Source: Dactylis glomerata (lineage: Eukaryota; Streptophyta; Magnoliopsida; Poales; Poaceae). Taken from it: 64,000 nt of DNA. Of the stretch, positions 12,301 to 22,629 are shown in pieces. The notes below the pieces were generated by a model. It was not told where the DNA came from and ran no database searches. It worked only from the letters and a program-made list of their open reading frames with translations. The DNA is taken from NCBI GenBank assembly GCA_007115705.1, contig QXEO01000234.1, positions 1,779,375 to 1,843,374 on the forward strand, read 5' to 3'. Positions within the stretch are counted from its first letter, which is position 1. Each line of letters starts with the position of its first letter. A program made the position numbers and the translations under genes.

Positions 12301-13271
12301 CTGGACTTGTTTGTAGTGAAGGAGAGTGCGAGTCGTGACTATCCTAATGGTGCACCTGTTTTTATTAAGGGTGCGAGACCTGCCTGAAGGATTGATCGTG
12401 CGTTTGGGTATATTTGGGCACCCCTGCAGGGTTAAGTCTTTTCGAAAAGCCGTGTCCGCGGTTATGGACGACTTGGAGCTGTACTACTCGATCATAGAAC
12501 AACTTGCACCTGCTATTTCAATACTAATAAACTTGTGTAGTAAGCTAGCACAACTACAACAATAAACTTGCAATAAAACTTGGTAACCGTGTGAGTGCCT
12601 TTGATACTTGCTTCTTCGTTTGGTCACGAGGAGGTGATTCATTGGCTGGGTTATGTTTGGTGTTAGTTTCTAGTTGGTTACTTTTATGCGCTCTCTTATC
12701 TTATCTGTTTAGACGGAAGTTGTATGTGTCTCTGTAGTATGATTCTTTTGTTGCCGCTAAGTCCACCATATAGCTTGTAGGCGAGCACAGCTGAATTCCA
12801 GTCTCGCGAGTACGTGCCTCGGTACTCACCCTCGTTTTTTGCTTTTTCTCTTTCTCCCTCCTTGTTCGGCAACCATTGACCCGACGATTTTGACAGGTAT
12901 GGGAGCACCGACGTTAGCAAGGTTACCCTTCCGGCTTGGCCTGGGCAGGGTTTGGACGCCATCGATTATCTTCAGGCCTCTTAGGCCCATTTGTATTCTT
13001 GTCCGTACTCGGATGCTATTTGCTTTATGTATGATTTGGGATCTTTGTATTGTATATTTGGATATTTTGACTCGTGGAGTCTTCGTGGTTATAATATATT
13101 CTTTTGTGGGTTCCATCGTGAACTTGTGTAACTGTTGCTACCTTGATTCCACCCGCATCGCGTGCATGTTGCACATGCAGGAGTCGCTTGGTGGTGCGTT
13201 TCCAAAGCGACATCATGTAGATTGTGGCGTGATCGCTATCATCTGCAAGGTGTCGGTTTCGGGGCGTCACA
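9360..13271 (+). repeat. Element C LTR2 (3912 bp)
   Basis: This middle LTR differs from LTR1 by a 3-bp deletion in an AAG run and scattered substitutions. It starts TATAACG rather than TGTAACG, and ends GGGGCGTCACA followed by a second primer-binding site at 13274-13286. Confidence 0.92.
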
Positions 13272-13722
13272 AGTGGTATCAGAGCCAGGTTTTGTCGATA
13301 CCCATGGGTCCAGTCTGCCTGTAGGATAACCTTGCCAACGCACGTTGTTGAGTTTAGTGCCAAAACTATTTTGCTAAAAATGCGTTGGATAGATCTAAGT
13401 AGGTCTAAATTTTTCTCCTTACCTTTGTGCTTCTCCTCTCTTACCTTCCCGAGTTTTGAGTCGTCTCTCTTACCTATTTCTCCGAGTTTTAGGTTTCTGC
13501 GTGGGTGGACGATCTCTAGCCTTATCCTAATAGATCCGATCTTTGGAAATTCTTCATGTCAACGTGAGCAAGCATTCCTTGTTGGTGGTGTCGAGAAGGA
13601 GCCTCTTGTTAGTGGTGTCGCGGAGTTCAACATGTCGCACGAAGATCCGATAGTCTAACCAACTCTTCCTCCCCAACACGAGCGTGGATCTCGGGGCGAG
13701 ATCCCTTGTTAGTGGTGTCGAT
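13272..13722 (+). other. Element C internal segment 2 (451 bp)
   Basis: By eye it is identical to the segment at 8909-9359, including the primer-binding site (13274-13286) and the missing purine tract. That points to duplication of an internal-plus-LTR unit after integration. Confidence 0.85.
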
Positions 13723-16700
13723 TATAACGACCCGGAAAAATCCCCAATATTAGTATTGCTTGTTATTTTCTTTTCGCGTCATCTTGACGTCATGCATCCT
13801 CATACATCAATCACCTTGCATGTTTTTGTCAAAACTTAAATTTATTTGGTACAAACTATTTCTTATTTTCTCTTGTATGGTTTTAATAAACCCTCTTGTT
13901 CTTTTCTTAGTTTAAATTAAAACTAAAACTTTAATACTTGCAAACTTTGAAGAATTGTTTTAAATCAAAATCAAGTTTTATAACCTGTTTGTAAATCTTT
14001 CCAAACCCTCCTCTTCTTCTCTCTACAGAATGCTGCAAGAAAAGAAGAAGGAGTTTCCAGTAAAAAAAGGGGAGAATAAGAAGAAAAGCAGCCCAGTCCG
14101 CCATCTGATCTGGCCCGTTGGCCACTCCAAGCCCATCCCGGCAGCCCTCCTTTCTTCTTCTATTCTGTCTTCTTTCTCGAAGCTGTACGGCGTATCATCG
14201 GCAGTAGCCACGTCAACCATCGTTTGATGGGACGGCTCCCAGCAGCTCTCCTTCCCCTATAAAAACCTGTGAGACCCTAGCCTGCAACCCTAGTGAGTCC
14301 TCTATGCGCCGCCGCTTCTGTTCAAGCGAGTGCCTCGCTCTCCTACCTCCCGATCCCGCCAAGCTCGCCGGCGTGCGCCCTGCATCCCCGGCGTCCGCGT
14401 CCTCAGCCACTCCTGCGCACCTCGCCGTTCGCTCTCCAAGCCCGGTGCCCAGCACTTCGTTCCCGAGCTCTTTCCCGTCGTCCTCGTTCCATTCAGTCAA
14501 TTCCAAGGTGCTAGCTTGCGAGCTTTCATCTGCAGCTCGTCCCTGTTATTTTCCACTCTAACGTCTTCCTATACACGCACCCGACGCACAGGCTCTACCC
14601 CAACCTCGCCTGCGTCCGCGCGTCCCTTCAAGCTCCCTTGGCCGTCGCACGTTCCTCGGCGTCGTCTCTATCATGTGTGCCGGCACCACGCTCGACGTCC
14701 TGCCGCTGACGCGCACGCCACCGCCCGGCTGTACATCGACCCTGCTAGCAAGCTGACGCCTTTTGCATCCTCGCGACATTCTTCTCCAAGCCGGCGCTCT
14801 ACTTCCCTCGTCTAACCCCGGTCGTGCGTCTCCGGCCGCGCGTCCCCGACCAACCAGTCCGGCCGCCTCCTCTGCTCCCACAACGTGGCTACTTCAGTCT
14901 TCAACAGCTCCGGCCACGCCTCCGTCCTCGCAAGCTCGCCCTCGTCCAAGCCGCGTCGCCAAGCGCTCCGTCCTAGACGCCCAGGTCGCCTCCCGATCTC
15001 GCCTCGTCGTCCCAAACAACGCCATGGCAGAGGCCGTTCTTCTCTGTCTCGGTAATGCAATCCATGCCGAAGAGTTGGTTCATATTCGGCGCTACGTGTA
15101 CTTCTGCAAGATCTGGTCCTAGCTTAGTTGGTCAGTTCCTTGAAACTTCCCTGTTGAGATCGTGTGTTCGAATCTTTGTACCGGCTTATAGCCAACCCTT
15201 TTTGACCAATTTATTTCCTTGTTCAACTGACAGCCGGGCCCCGCCCGTCCGTCTCAGCCGGAGGTCACCTCAGCGTCTCTGCCTCGTCAGCGTCCCTTGG
15301 CCCCGCCGGTCAGCTACCTGGGCTGGGATCTGATTCGGTGAGAAAAGTCCCAACATTTCTTTGTTTTTCTGAAAACTCCAGCAAGTGTGTTAATCTTGCA
15401 TAAATCATATCTTTAAAACCCTAACTCGAAATAAAATGTTTTCTATATGAATTTTGATCAGAAAAATGTGAAGAATCTGAATATGCCATCCATACTACTG
15501 TTTGCATCTCGCATCATGTAGTGACGTGATAGTTTGCATTACACCTAATAAGTAACATATGGAGTAATTAGGATTTACCAAATATGGTTTGTCCACTTCA
15601 TTTAATTTTGTGTAGCTCATCCATGCCTTGTCTTGCCATGCTAATCAACATTTAAATTGTCGTATAGTTAAACAACTTGAACCATATATGTGTGTGTCGG
15701 GATTCCGATCTCGCTTAATTTGGGTAAGTTGCATTGCATCATATTTGCCATGCCATGCATACATGCTTCACATGATCATGCCGATTCTTTTGCCGTAGTA
15801 GTAAGTGTTGCATCCGTTGTTTGTTGTAGCGATTTGATTCTTCGCGAATAGGACGCTTCGTGGTGATGTGAGCAACGACAAGTTCTTCGGGTGTTCTTCG
15901 ACCTTCTTTACAGGCGAGCCCTTTTCTCTCTACCCATTTAACATTTTTGCTCTCGCTAGCTCTATATTCCAGCCTTGTGTCGCGATGCTTTGTTCGAGTC
16001 ACGTGTCCTATCCACCTGTTTGCCCAAAGTAAAGCCATAGAACCTTCCATACATCCTATTAACCGTGTGCTTGTTGTTCGAGTTGGCCTTGCGAGTCGTA
16101 GGCATCTTCAGGTTGTTGGAGTTGTTTTATCTTATTGGGTTGGGAAGTTATCACATGCTCTACTTTATGGACCTATGTTGTTGGAGATATTCATGGCTTA
16201 CTTTATTGTTAACAATTAAAATTGAATTAAGTAGAGGCATCAGTGAGTCATTTTGCCAGTTTTACGACGGCTCACTTGTGTCCCCTAGGACCCCGAGATC
16301 GCATGAACTGTTCTGAGACTGAGCGCTCTAACCACACGTGGGTATGCTTCTGGGCCGCCCCTTGACACTGCCGGAATCTACATACTTGTCCAGTGGCCAC
16401 AACTAGTTTGAGGTGTTTCCATTTGTTTTCTTATCGGGCGTGCAACTTGTATCTTTGGTTCGTTTTACTTTGGGGAAGCCGTGTGTGCCTCGTAACCCCT
16501 TGTTCTGCACGTCCGTATAGGTGCGGTACGAGCGTTTATCGCATGCTAAAGTTGGGATCATCCCGAGGGCACTGTTCCCAACCGAAGCCGCAGTCGCAAA
16601 TAGCTAGGTCCGTCTCGGAGATTCGGCCGGACTCTCGATACGGGTTAAACTTAGTTAGGTGGCTTCCTGGACTTGTTTGTAGTGAAGGAGAGTGCGAGTC

Positions 16701-17637
16701 GTGACTATCCTAATGGTGCACCTGTTTTTATTAAGGGTGCGAGACCTGCCTGAAGGATTGATCGTGCGTTTGGGTACATTTGGGCACCCCTGCAGGGTTA
16801 AGTCTTTTCGAAAAGCCGTGTCCGCGGTTATGGACGACTTGGAGCTGTACTACTCGATCATAGAACAACTTGCACCTGCTATTTCAATACTAATAAACTT
16901 GTGTAGTAAGCTAGCACAACTACAACAATAAACTTGCAATAAAACTTGGTAACCGTGTGAGTGCCTTTGATACTTGCTTCTTCGTTTGGTCACGAGGAGG
17001 TGATTCATTGGCTGGGTTATGTTTGGTGTTAGTTTCTAGTTGGTTACTTTTATGTGCTCTCTTATCTTATCTGTTTAGACGGAAGTTGTATGTGTCTCTG
17101 TAGTATGATTCTTTTGTTGCCGCTAAGTCCACCATATAGCCTGTAGGCGAGCACAGCTGAATTCCAGTCTCGCGAGTACGTGCCTCGGTACTCACCCTCG
17201 TTTTTTGCTTTTTCTCTTTCTCCCTCCTTGTTCGGCAACCATTGGCCCGACAATTTTGACAGGTATGGGAGCACCGACATTAGCAAGGTTACCCTTCCGG
17301 CTTGGCCTGGGCAGGGTTTGGACGCCATCGATTATCTTCAGGCCTCTTAGGCCCATTTGTATTCTTGTCCGTACTCGGATGCTATTTGCTTTATGTATGA
17401 TTTGGGATCTTTGTATTGTATATTTGGATATTTTGACTCGTGGAGTCTTCGTGGTTATAATATATTCTTTTGTGGGTTCCATCGTGAACTTGTGTAACTG
17501 TTGCTACCTTGATTCCACCCGCATCGCGTGCATGTTGCACATGCACGAGTCGCTTTGTGGTGCGTTTCCAAAGCGACATCATGTAGATTGTGGCGTGATC
17601 GCTATCATCTGCAAGGTGTCGGTTTCGGGGCGTCACA
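13723..17637 (+). repeat. Element C LTR3 (3915 bp)
   Basis: It starts TATAACG like LTR2 and ends GGGGCGTCACA immediately before the right CCATG duplication (17638-17642). It is the most diverged of the three, with the differences concentrated in the GC-rich leader around 14350-14830. Confidence 0.92.
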
Positions 17638-17642
17638 CCATG

Positions 17643-18176
17643 TTTCCCTCTCTCATAGTAACTTTCAGTAGCATCATGAATAGGATTAACAATATAACTA
17701 TCACATAAAGCATCCCTACCATGAGCCACATGCATAAAAGAATTAATACTCTCCACATGAACAATCGTAGTAGGAGCAGATTCAACAGAATAATTATTCT
17801 CATCACCATAATCATCAAAAACAGGAGGCATATTGTAATCATAACTAATTTTCTCCTCAAAAGTAGGTGAACTGAAAACATTATACTCATCATTGTAACC
17901 ATCATAGACTAGAGGTTCAGTATCATCACAATCTAGAGAACAACTATTTCGCAAAGCATATTCATCAAACAAATCATCATAAGAAGGATCATGGATAGTA
18001 CTAATGGTACAACAATTATTAACCTTAGAATTGGTACCAAAAAGATTTTCAATATCAAAAGTAGAGTGCTTTTCCCAATCATGATCACTAACATAGGTAA
18101 CAGGCATGGGAAAATCATCCCAATCAGAATTATCATAATCTATAGCAGGATCATAATGCTTAGGGGAAGATACCAT
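17643..18176 (-). pseudogene. 5' part of element A third ORF, cut by element C
   Basis: A minus-strand ORF of about 178 codons beginning MVSSPKHYDP is very acidic (many Asp and Glu) and also rich in Tyr and Ser. It starts 6 bp downstream of the stop of the preceding ORF (18183-19073) and is truncated by the insertion of element C. The frame resumes at 4993. Its function is unknown. By position it is part of the gag region or an accessory region of this retrotransposon family. Confidence 0.6.
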
Positions 18177-18182
18177 GTCCTC

Positions 18183-19073
18183 TCACCTTTTACTCCTCTT
18201 CTTCTTCTTCATACTCTTCTTACTCTCTCCTTTAGGAGGGAGAGACTTGAAGGGCATCTTCTCCACATATCCTTTAGGAGGGAAAGGCATCTTCTCCACA
18301 TAATCTGGTTTACTGACAGAAACAACAGAAGAAACTTTGGAGGATCCCTCCTCTCTATTAATAAGATAAAAACATCTATCAGTCATGTCATAGCTTGGCA
18401 AAACATCATGTTTTATAAGATTTTGTATGTAAGTATTTGCGAGGCAATCTTTAACACAATAGAGACGACAACCACGAAGGGTGCTATTAATATCAACATC
18501 TCTCATATCAACCAAAGAAATCTTTCTAGATATCTGTTCACACTCCAAAAACAAAGTAAGCTCATCATGATGATTGAGAGTAATCTTGTCATCACAATAC
18601 AAATTTATGGTACTCATTCGATTAAATGGGCATTGAAAATTAAAGTGACCCGTGTTATCGCAAAGTTCACAAAGAAAAGGATAAAGCTCACAAACCTTTT
18701 CACCAAGCTCATCTAGAGCCCTGAGCCACATATTGGTCTCTTCATTCCCGTGGGTGATGCAATAATCTTCCTTGTTGTGACTCTGTTCACAAGGTCTATG
18801 TACTCCACAAAAATTATCATGCTTATAGGAAGTAGTACTTTCAGAAACTTGAGCATCTTTATTGCAATCATGAATAACAATATCACTTTCTATGCAAGTG
18901 TCCTTAAAAGCTTCATGATACACGTCCCTATTTCCTTTAGGAACATTAATATGAGAAGCAAAGGCTTTAAAACAATAAATCATAATTTGAGGATCAAGAC
19001 CATACTTAGCACTAAGCTCTTGAAAATCAGCAGTTTCAGCGAAAGACTTAATGCAATCAAACTCGTAATTCAT
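18183..19073 (-). CDS. Element A second ORF with CCHC zinc knuckle
   Basis: The ORF encodes 296 aa. Residues 135-148 form a zinc knuckle of pattern C-x2-C-x4-H-x4-C (CELC...H...C), the nucleic-acid-binding motif of retrotransposon nucleocapsid. The C-terminus is strongly basic (ESKKSMKKKKRSKR), preceded by two copies of a YVEKMPF motif at about 251-270. It lies directly downstream of gag on the same strand, so it is probably the nucleocapsid half of a gag polyprotein that is now a separate frame. No protease or reverse transcriptase follows. Confidence 0.7.
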   Translation of the reverse strand: MNYEFDCIKSFAETADFQELSAKYGLDPQIMIYCFKAFASHINVPKGNRDVYHEAFKDTCIESDIVIHDCNKDAQVSESTTSYKHDNFCGVHRPCEQSHNKEDYCITHGNEETNMWLRALDELGEKVCELYPFLCELCDNTGHFNFQCPFNRMSTINLYCDDKITLNHHDELTLFLECEQISRKISLVDMRDVDINSTLRGCRLYCVKDCLANTYIQNLIKHDVLPSYDMTDRCFYLINREEGSSKVSSVVSVSKPDYVEKMPFPPKGYVEKMPFKSLPPKGESKKSMKKKKRSKR

Positions 19074-19139
19074 ACCTGATCCTTTACCTTTGTCGCTATC
19101 CCAACCTTCAATATTGTTTTGAATTGTTTCAAGCAGATC

Positions 19140-19916
19140 TCAATTGGTGTCAACATCCTTGCTTGTGAAAGACCCATCAAAGCATGCATCTAGATAGTCC
19201 TTGTAATATCCTGAAAGCCTTGCATAAATATTATTAATAACAATATTACGGGGAAGATCATGAATAGGACATTTGTGCATTAGTAACTTCAATCTTCCCC
19301 ACGCTTGGGCAATGCTTTCTCCCTCATGCGGATGAAAATTATAAATGTAATTCCTATCTTTATAAACCTCACTAGAAGGATAGAATTTAGAATAAAAGAG
19401 AGGTACAATTTCCTCCCAGTCAATAGATCGACCATCCTTTAGTGTTTTATACCATTCCTCAGCTCTGCCTTTCAGTGATAAAGAGAATAGCTTCTTCTTA
19501 ACTTGGTTCGTCGAAATACCTGCACACTTGAACAACTCGCATAATTCATGTATAAAAAGCAAATGATCACCAGGATGGACAGTTCCATCTCCTAAATAGT
19601 AGTTATCCATAGCACGTTCAACAATCTTTGTAGGTATTTTAAAAGGATGAGGAGCACACGCATCATTAGAAACATCACATATGGGAGATAAAATATCATC
19701 AGAGCAAACTTTCTCCACTAAAGCTGGGGAACTAAAAATATCATGCTTAACAAAACCAGCTTCCCCAAGCTTAGACTTTTCTATAGCATTAGTAATAACG
19801 GTATTCAAAGCATTCGTACTAATAACATTGCTATGCGAAATAAGCTCCAAAGGTTTTTCAATTTTCTCTTCAAATCTAAACTCAGGAAAAAGACTAAAGA
19901 ACTCTTTACTTTCCAT
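19140..19916 (-). CDS. Element A gag (retrotransposon capsid-like protein)
   Basis: The protein has 258 aa. The part from about residue 100 onwards carries the plant Retrotrans_gag signature: a helical region with LFIHELCELFKC, the block SLKGRAEEWYKTL, WEEIVPLFYSKFYP and an AQAWGRLKLLMHKCP segment. It would form the capsid of the virus-like particle. The ORF is intact from its ATG and lies about 110 bp from the primer-binding site in the direction of transcription. The next ORF carries the zinc knuckle. The element lacks pol, so this gag may be used in particles driven by a partner element. Confidence 0.85.
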   Translation of the reverse strand: MESKEFFSLFPEFRFEEKIEKPLELISHSNVISTNALNTVITNAIEKSKLGEAGFVKHDIFSSPALVEKVCSDDILSPICDVSNDACAPHPFKIPTKIVERAMDNYYLGDGTVHPGDHLLFIHELCELFKCAGISTNQVKKKLFSLSLKGRAEEWYKTLKDGRSIDWEEIVPLFYSKFYPSSEVYKDRNYIYNFHPHEGESIAQAWGRLKLLMHKCPIHDLPRNIVINNIYARLSGYYKDYLDACFDGSFTSKDVDTN

Positions 19917-20028
19917 TAAGCCTAACTAGTGAAAATAAAAACAAGAAACAAAAAGATATAATTGCAGAATCTAAAGGAAATAACTCCGAGCACTCACACA
20001 GGAGGATGCGAGTACCTTTTACCTTATC

Positions 20029-20046
20029 TCCCCGGCAACAACGCTA
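20029..20046 (-). other. Primer-binding site of element A
   Basis: On the minus strand TAGCGTTGTTGCCGGGGA lies 10 bp after the LTR end. It matches the aspartate-tRNA type primer site TGGCGCCGTTGCCGGGGA (seen intact in element B at 27035-27052) with a few mismatches. Confidence 0.7.
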
Positions 20047-20056
20047 GAAAATAGAT

Positions 20057-21490
20057 TGATATCTACGCACGCGTCTGTTCTTGTAGACAGTGTTGGGCCT
20101 CCAAGTACAGAGGTTTGTAGAACAGCAGCAAGTTTCCCTTAAGTGAATCACCCAAGGTTTATCGAACTCAGGGAGGAAGAGGTCAAAGCTATCCCTCTCA
20201 AACAACCCTGCAATTACGATACAGAAAGTCTCTTGTGTCCCCAACACACCCAATACACTTGTCAGATGTATAGGTGCACTAGTTCGGCGAAGAGATAGTG
20301 AAATACAAGTAATAGTGATGATTATGAGTAGTAAATGTAATCTGAAATAAATATCGCTGCAAGCAAACATGTAACAAAACTGAATCTAAACGGTGTGCAA
20401 AGCTTGGAAACAAGGCCTAGGGGTCATACTTTCACTAGTGGACACACTCTCAACAAATATAACATAATTGAACCAATAGATACTATCATCAATATGCAAC
20501 TCAAAACAATTCTCCAATGGAAAATGAACACTAATCATGCGTAGGGCTACGAAGCACTCCTCAAAGTCCGTATGTACCCAAACTAGATTGTCCCACACTA
20601 TCACCATGAACGCACTAGATGGTTCCAACAAACACCAACATTTCATAGAGACATTAACCAAAAAGATACACATGATGTGCACACTAGTCACCTTCACACC
20701 ATGATACAAGGTATCTCCGGAGATTACAAATAATAAGCACGGGAGTAGCATAATATCTGAATAATAACATCTACCAATTCAACTAGATACAAAGCTCACG
20801 ATCACATAAAGATCACATCATGGGAGAGAGAGGTGAACCACATAGCTACCGGTAGAGCCCTCAGCCCTGGGGGAGAACTACTCCCTCCTCATCATAGGAG
20901 ACAGCAAGGTTGGTGGAGATGGCGGTGAGGTCAATGGAGACGGCGGAGACGGCGATGGAGACCGATGGAGATGGCTCCGGGGGCACTTCCCCGTCCCCGC
21001 AGGGTGCCGGAACAGAGACTTTTGTCCCCCAAAATTTGTCTTCGACGGCGGTGGCGCTACGGAACTGTTCTGGAAATTTCACCGATTTTTTTAGGGTTTT
21101 CCGTCGGGAGGCTTCTTATAGGCGAAGGGGCGTCGTCAGGAGTGGACCAGGGGCTCCTCACCACAGGTGGGCGCGGACAGGGCCTGGGCTGCGCCCCCTC
21201 ATGCTGTGGGCAGCCTCTGGCCCCTCTCCAGCTCCCGTTTGGTCCTCGTCCTCCGTCCAGGAAAAATAGGAGTTTCTAAACTTGTTTCGTCCAATTCCAA
21301 GAATATTTCCTGTGTAGCTTTTCTGAAACACAAAACAGCAGAAAACAGGGAACTAGCACTGTGGCATCTTGTCAATAGGTTAGTTCCAGAAATCGCATAA
21401 AAACGCCATGAAGTGTAACTAAACACAAGGCAAATGGTGTAAAAACAAGCATGGAGCATCAAAAATTATAGATACGTTTGAGACGTATCA
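20057..21490 (-). repeat. 5' LTR of element A (1434 bp)
   Basis: On the minus strand it begins TGATACGTCTCAAACG at 21490 and ends GATATCA at 20057, giving TGAT...ATCA termini. The first 240 bp or so are closely similar to the LTRs of element B and of the element at 1-1585; beyond that it is different. The next five bases to the right (GCGAT, 21491-21495) should be one copy of its target-site duplication; the other copy is outside the window. Confidence 0.85.
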
Positions 21491-21753
21491 GCGATGCAGA
21501 AGAAGGAGTAGATCTTGGGAGGAGGAGGAGTAGAAGCATCACGCGGAGCAGCGCTAGGACCTGGAGCAGCAGCAGATACCTTGGGTTTGTTTTTACTCCC
21601 CACAGGGCGGCCAGGATGCCGCTTCATAGATGTGGACGACGAGGCCACCGTAGAGGGATCTTTCGGTTTGTTCTTACTGCCGCAGGGACGGTCGCGACCT
21701 TGCTTCTCCATCTGCACACCGGCATCCAGGTTGGCACCACCAGCATCCGCCAT
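21491..21753 (-). pseudogene. Antisense AT-hook protein ORF in element D, truncated
   Basis: The minus-strand ORF starts at 21753 (MADAGG) and has about 88 codons before element A cuts it at 21490. It contains two AT-hook-like motifs: RDRPCGSKNKPK near residue 20 and RHPGRPVGSKNKPK near residue 47. AT-hooks bind the minor groove of AT-rich DNA. The gene runs against the direction of element D itself and has its own TATA-like box (21864-21873). Function is unknown; a chromatin or DNA-binding accessory protein is plausible. Confidence 0.6.
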
Positions 21754-21863
21754 TGAGAAAATGTGCTTGGTGGAAAAACCCTAGATGAGATGTGGGAGAA
21801 GAAGACGATGCGGCGGAGGAAGTTGGTAATGATGGAATTAGGCTTTTTCCATAGCCGGCGTAC

Positions 21864-21873
21864 TTTATTTATA
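21864..21873 (-). promoter_or_regulatory. TATA-like box of the antisense AT-hook gene
   Basis: TATAAATAAA on the minus strand, about 110 bp upstream of the ATG at 21753. It is the only TATA-like sequence near the start, and this distance leaves room for a short 5' leader. Confidence 0.45.
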
Positions 21874-22629
21874 AGCAACCTTTCGTGGGTCTCAGCAAGT
21901 TACAGGTCCAAATAAATCTACGGGCTTTAACATTTTGCCCTGAGAAGAAAATAAAGCAACGGCAGCATATATAAAGGACAGGGGAAAAAATACAGGCGAA
22001 GTTGTACAAGATAAAGAGCAATGCGGAAAGAACAAGCATTGGAGTATGTAAAAGATCACAACGCACCCCCTCATGGACTCAGGGGCTACTACCATTAGAA
22101 AATCTAGATGAGCAGCTAAGCAAAATCGTACTAAGAGTACCGCACAAGAAAGATAAGACGACAATATGTATATTTTGAGCCTATACCCGAAAAATTTCAG
22201 CTATAGCCTTGGGGGCTACTCCCATGGGGAGCACTGGTCGTGCACCCAATGATAATGGGTAACATTGAAGAAAAATCGAAGGCGTAATCGACTACCTTTC
22301 GTTGACAACAATCTTTGACTTCATTGTCGACAAAATAAAAATCGATGACTCCCATTGGGAGTCATTCATAAGTTATTTCAAAAACAACTCGAATATTTTG
22401 CACATTTCAACAGTCAAACAAGGCTTGCAATAAGAAGTCAAATGATTCTCAGGCTAAGTCATCGCGACAAAGCTTGAATGCCGTGGTCATAGAAATCACG
22501 AAGGTAAGACCCCAGGATCCGTCCTGTGTGGCCTAGTATACACACCTGAATGCGCTATGCTAGTAACTTTCCGTGTCTACAACGCGAAGAAAATCCCGGT
22601 GGACGCACTGGGTACCCTGAGAACCACTG

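Larger units (their letters stand above)
4994..17637 (+). mobile_element. Element C: triple-LTR retrotransposon (LTR-int-LTR-int-LTR)
   Basis: Three near-identical 3.9-kb LTRs alternate with two copies of a 451-bp internal segment. The whole array is flanked by a perfect 5-bp target-site duplication CCATG (4989-4993 and 17638-17642), so it behaves as a single integrated unit. Each internal segment starts two bases after an LTR end with TGGTATCAGAGCC, the standard initiator-methionine tRNA primer-binding site of plant LTR elements. No protein-coding region is present. By eye I count about 15 substitutions between LTR1 and LTR2 and about 30 between LTR2 and LTR3, so the insertion is young. The simplest origin is unequal exchange between LTRs of two copies of a deleted element. 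It sits inside the third ORF of element A. Confidence 0.93.
1586..21490 (-). mobile_element. Element A: gag-only Gypsy-like retrotransposon, interrupted
   Basis: On the minus strand the parts are in order: 5' LTR 20057-21490, primer-binding site 20029-20046, gag 19140-19916, a zinc-knuckle ORF 18183-19073, a third ORF split by element C (17643-18176 and 4724-4993), about 2.9 kb of non-coding sequence (1858-4723), a purine tract AAGCTTGGGGATGA (1844-1857) and the first 258 bp of the 3' LTR (1586-1843). Without element C the internal region is about 5.56 kb. No protease, reverse transcriptase, RNase H or integrase is visible, so A is non-autonomous and would need enzymes from a related element. 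It resembles abundant Triticeae families of the Sabrina/WHAM type; I give that name from memory and with low certainty. Confidence 0.8.
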
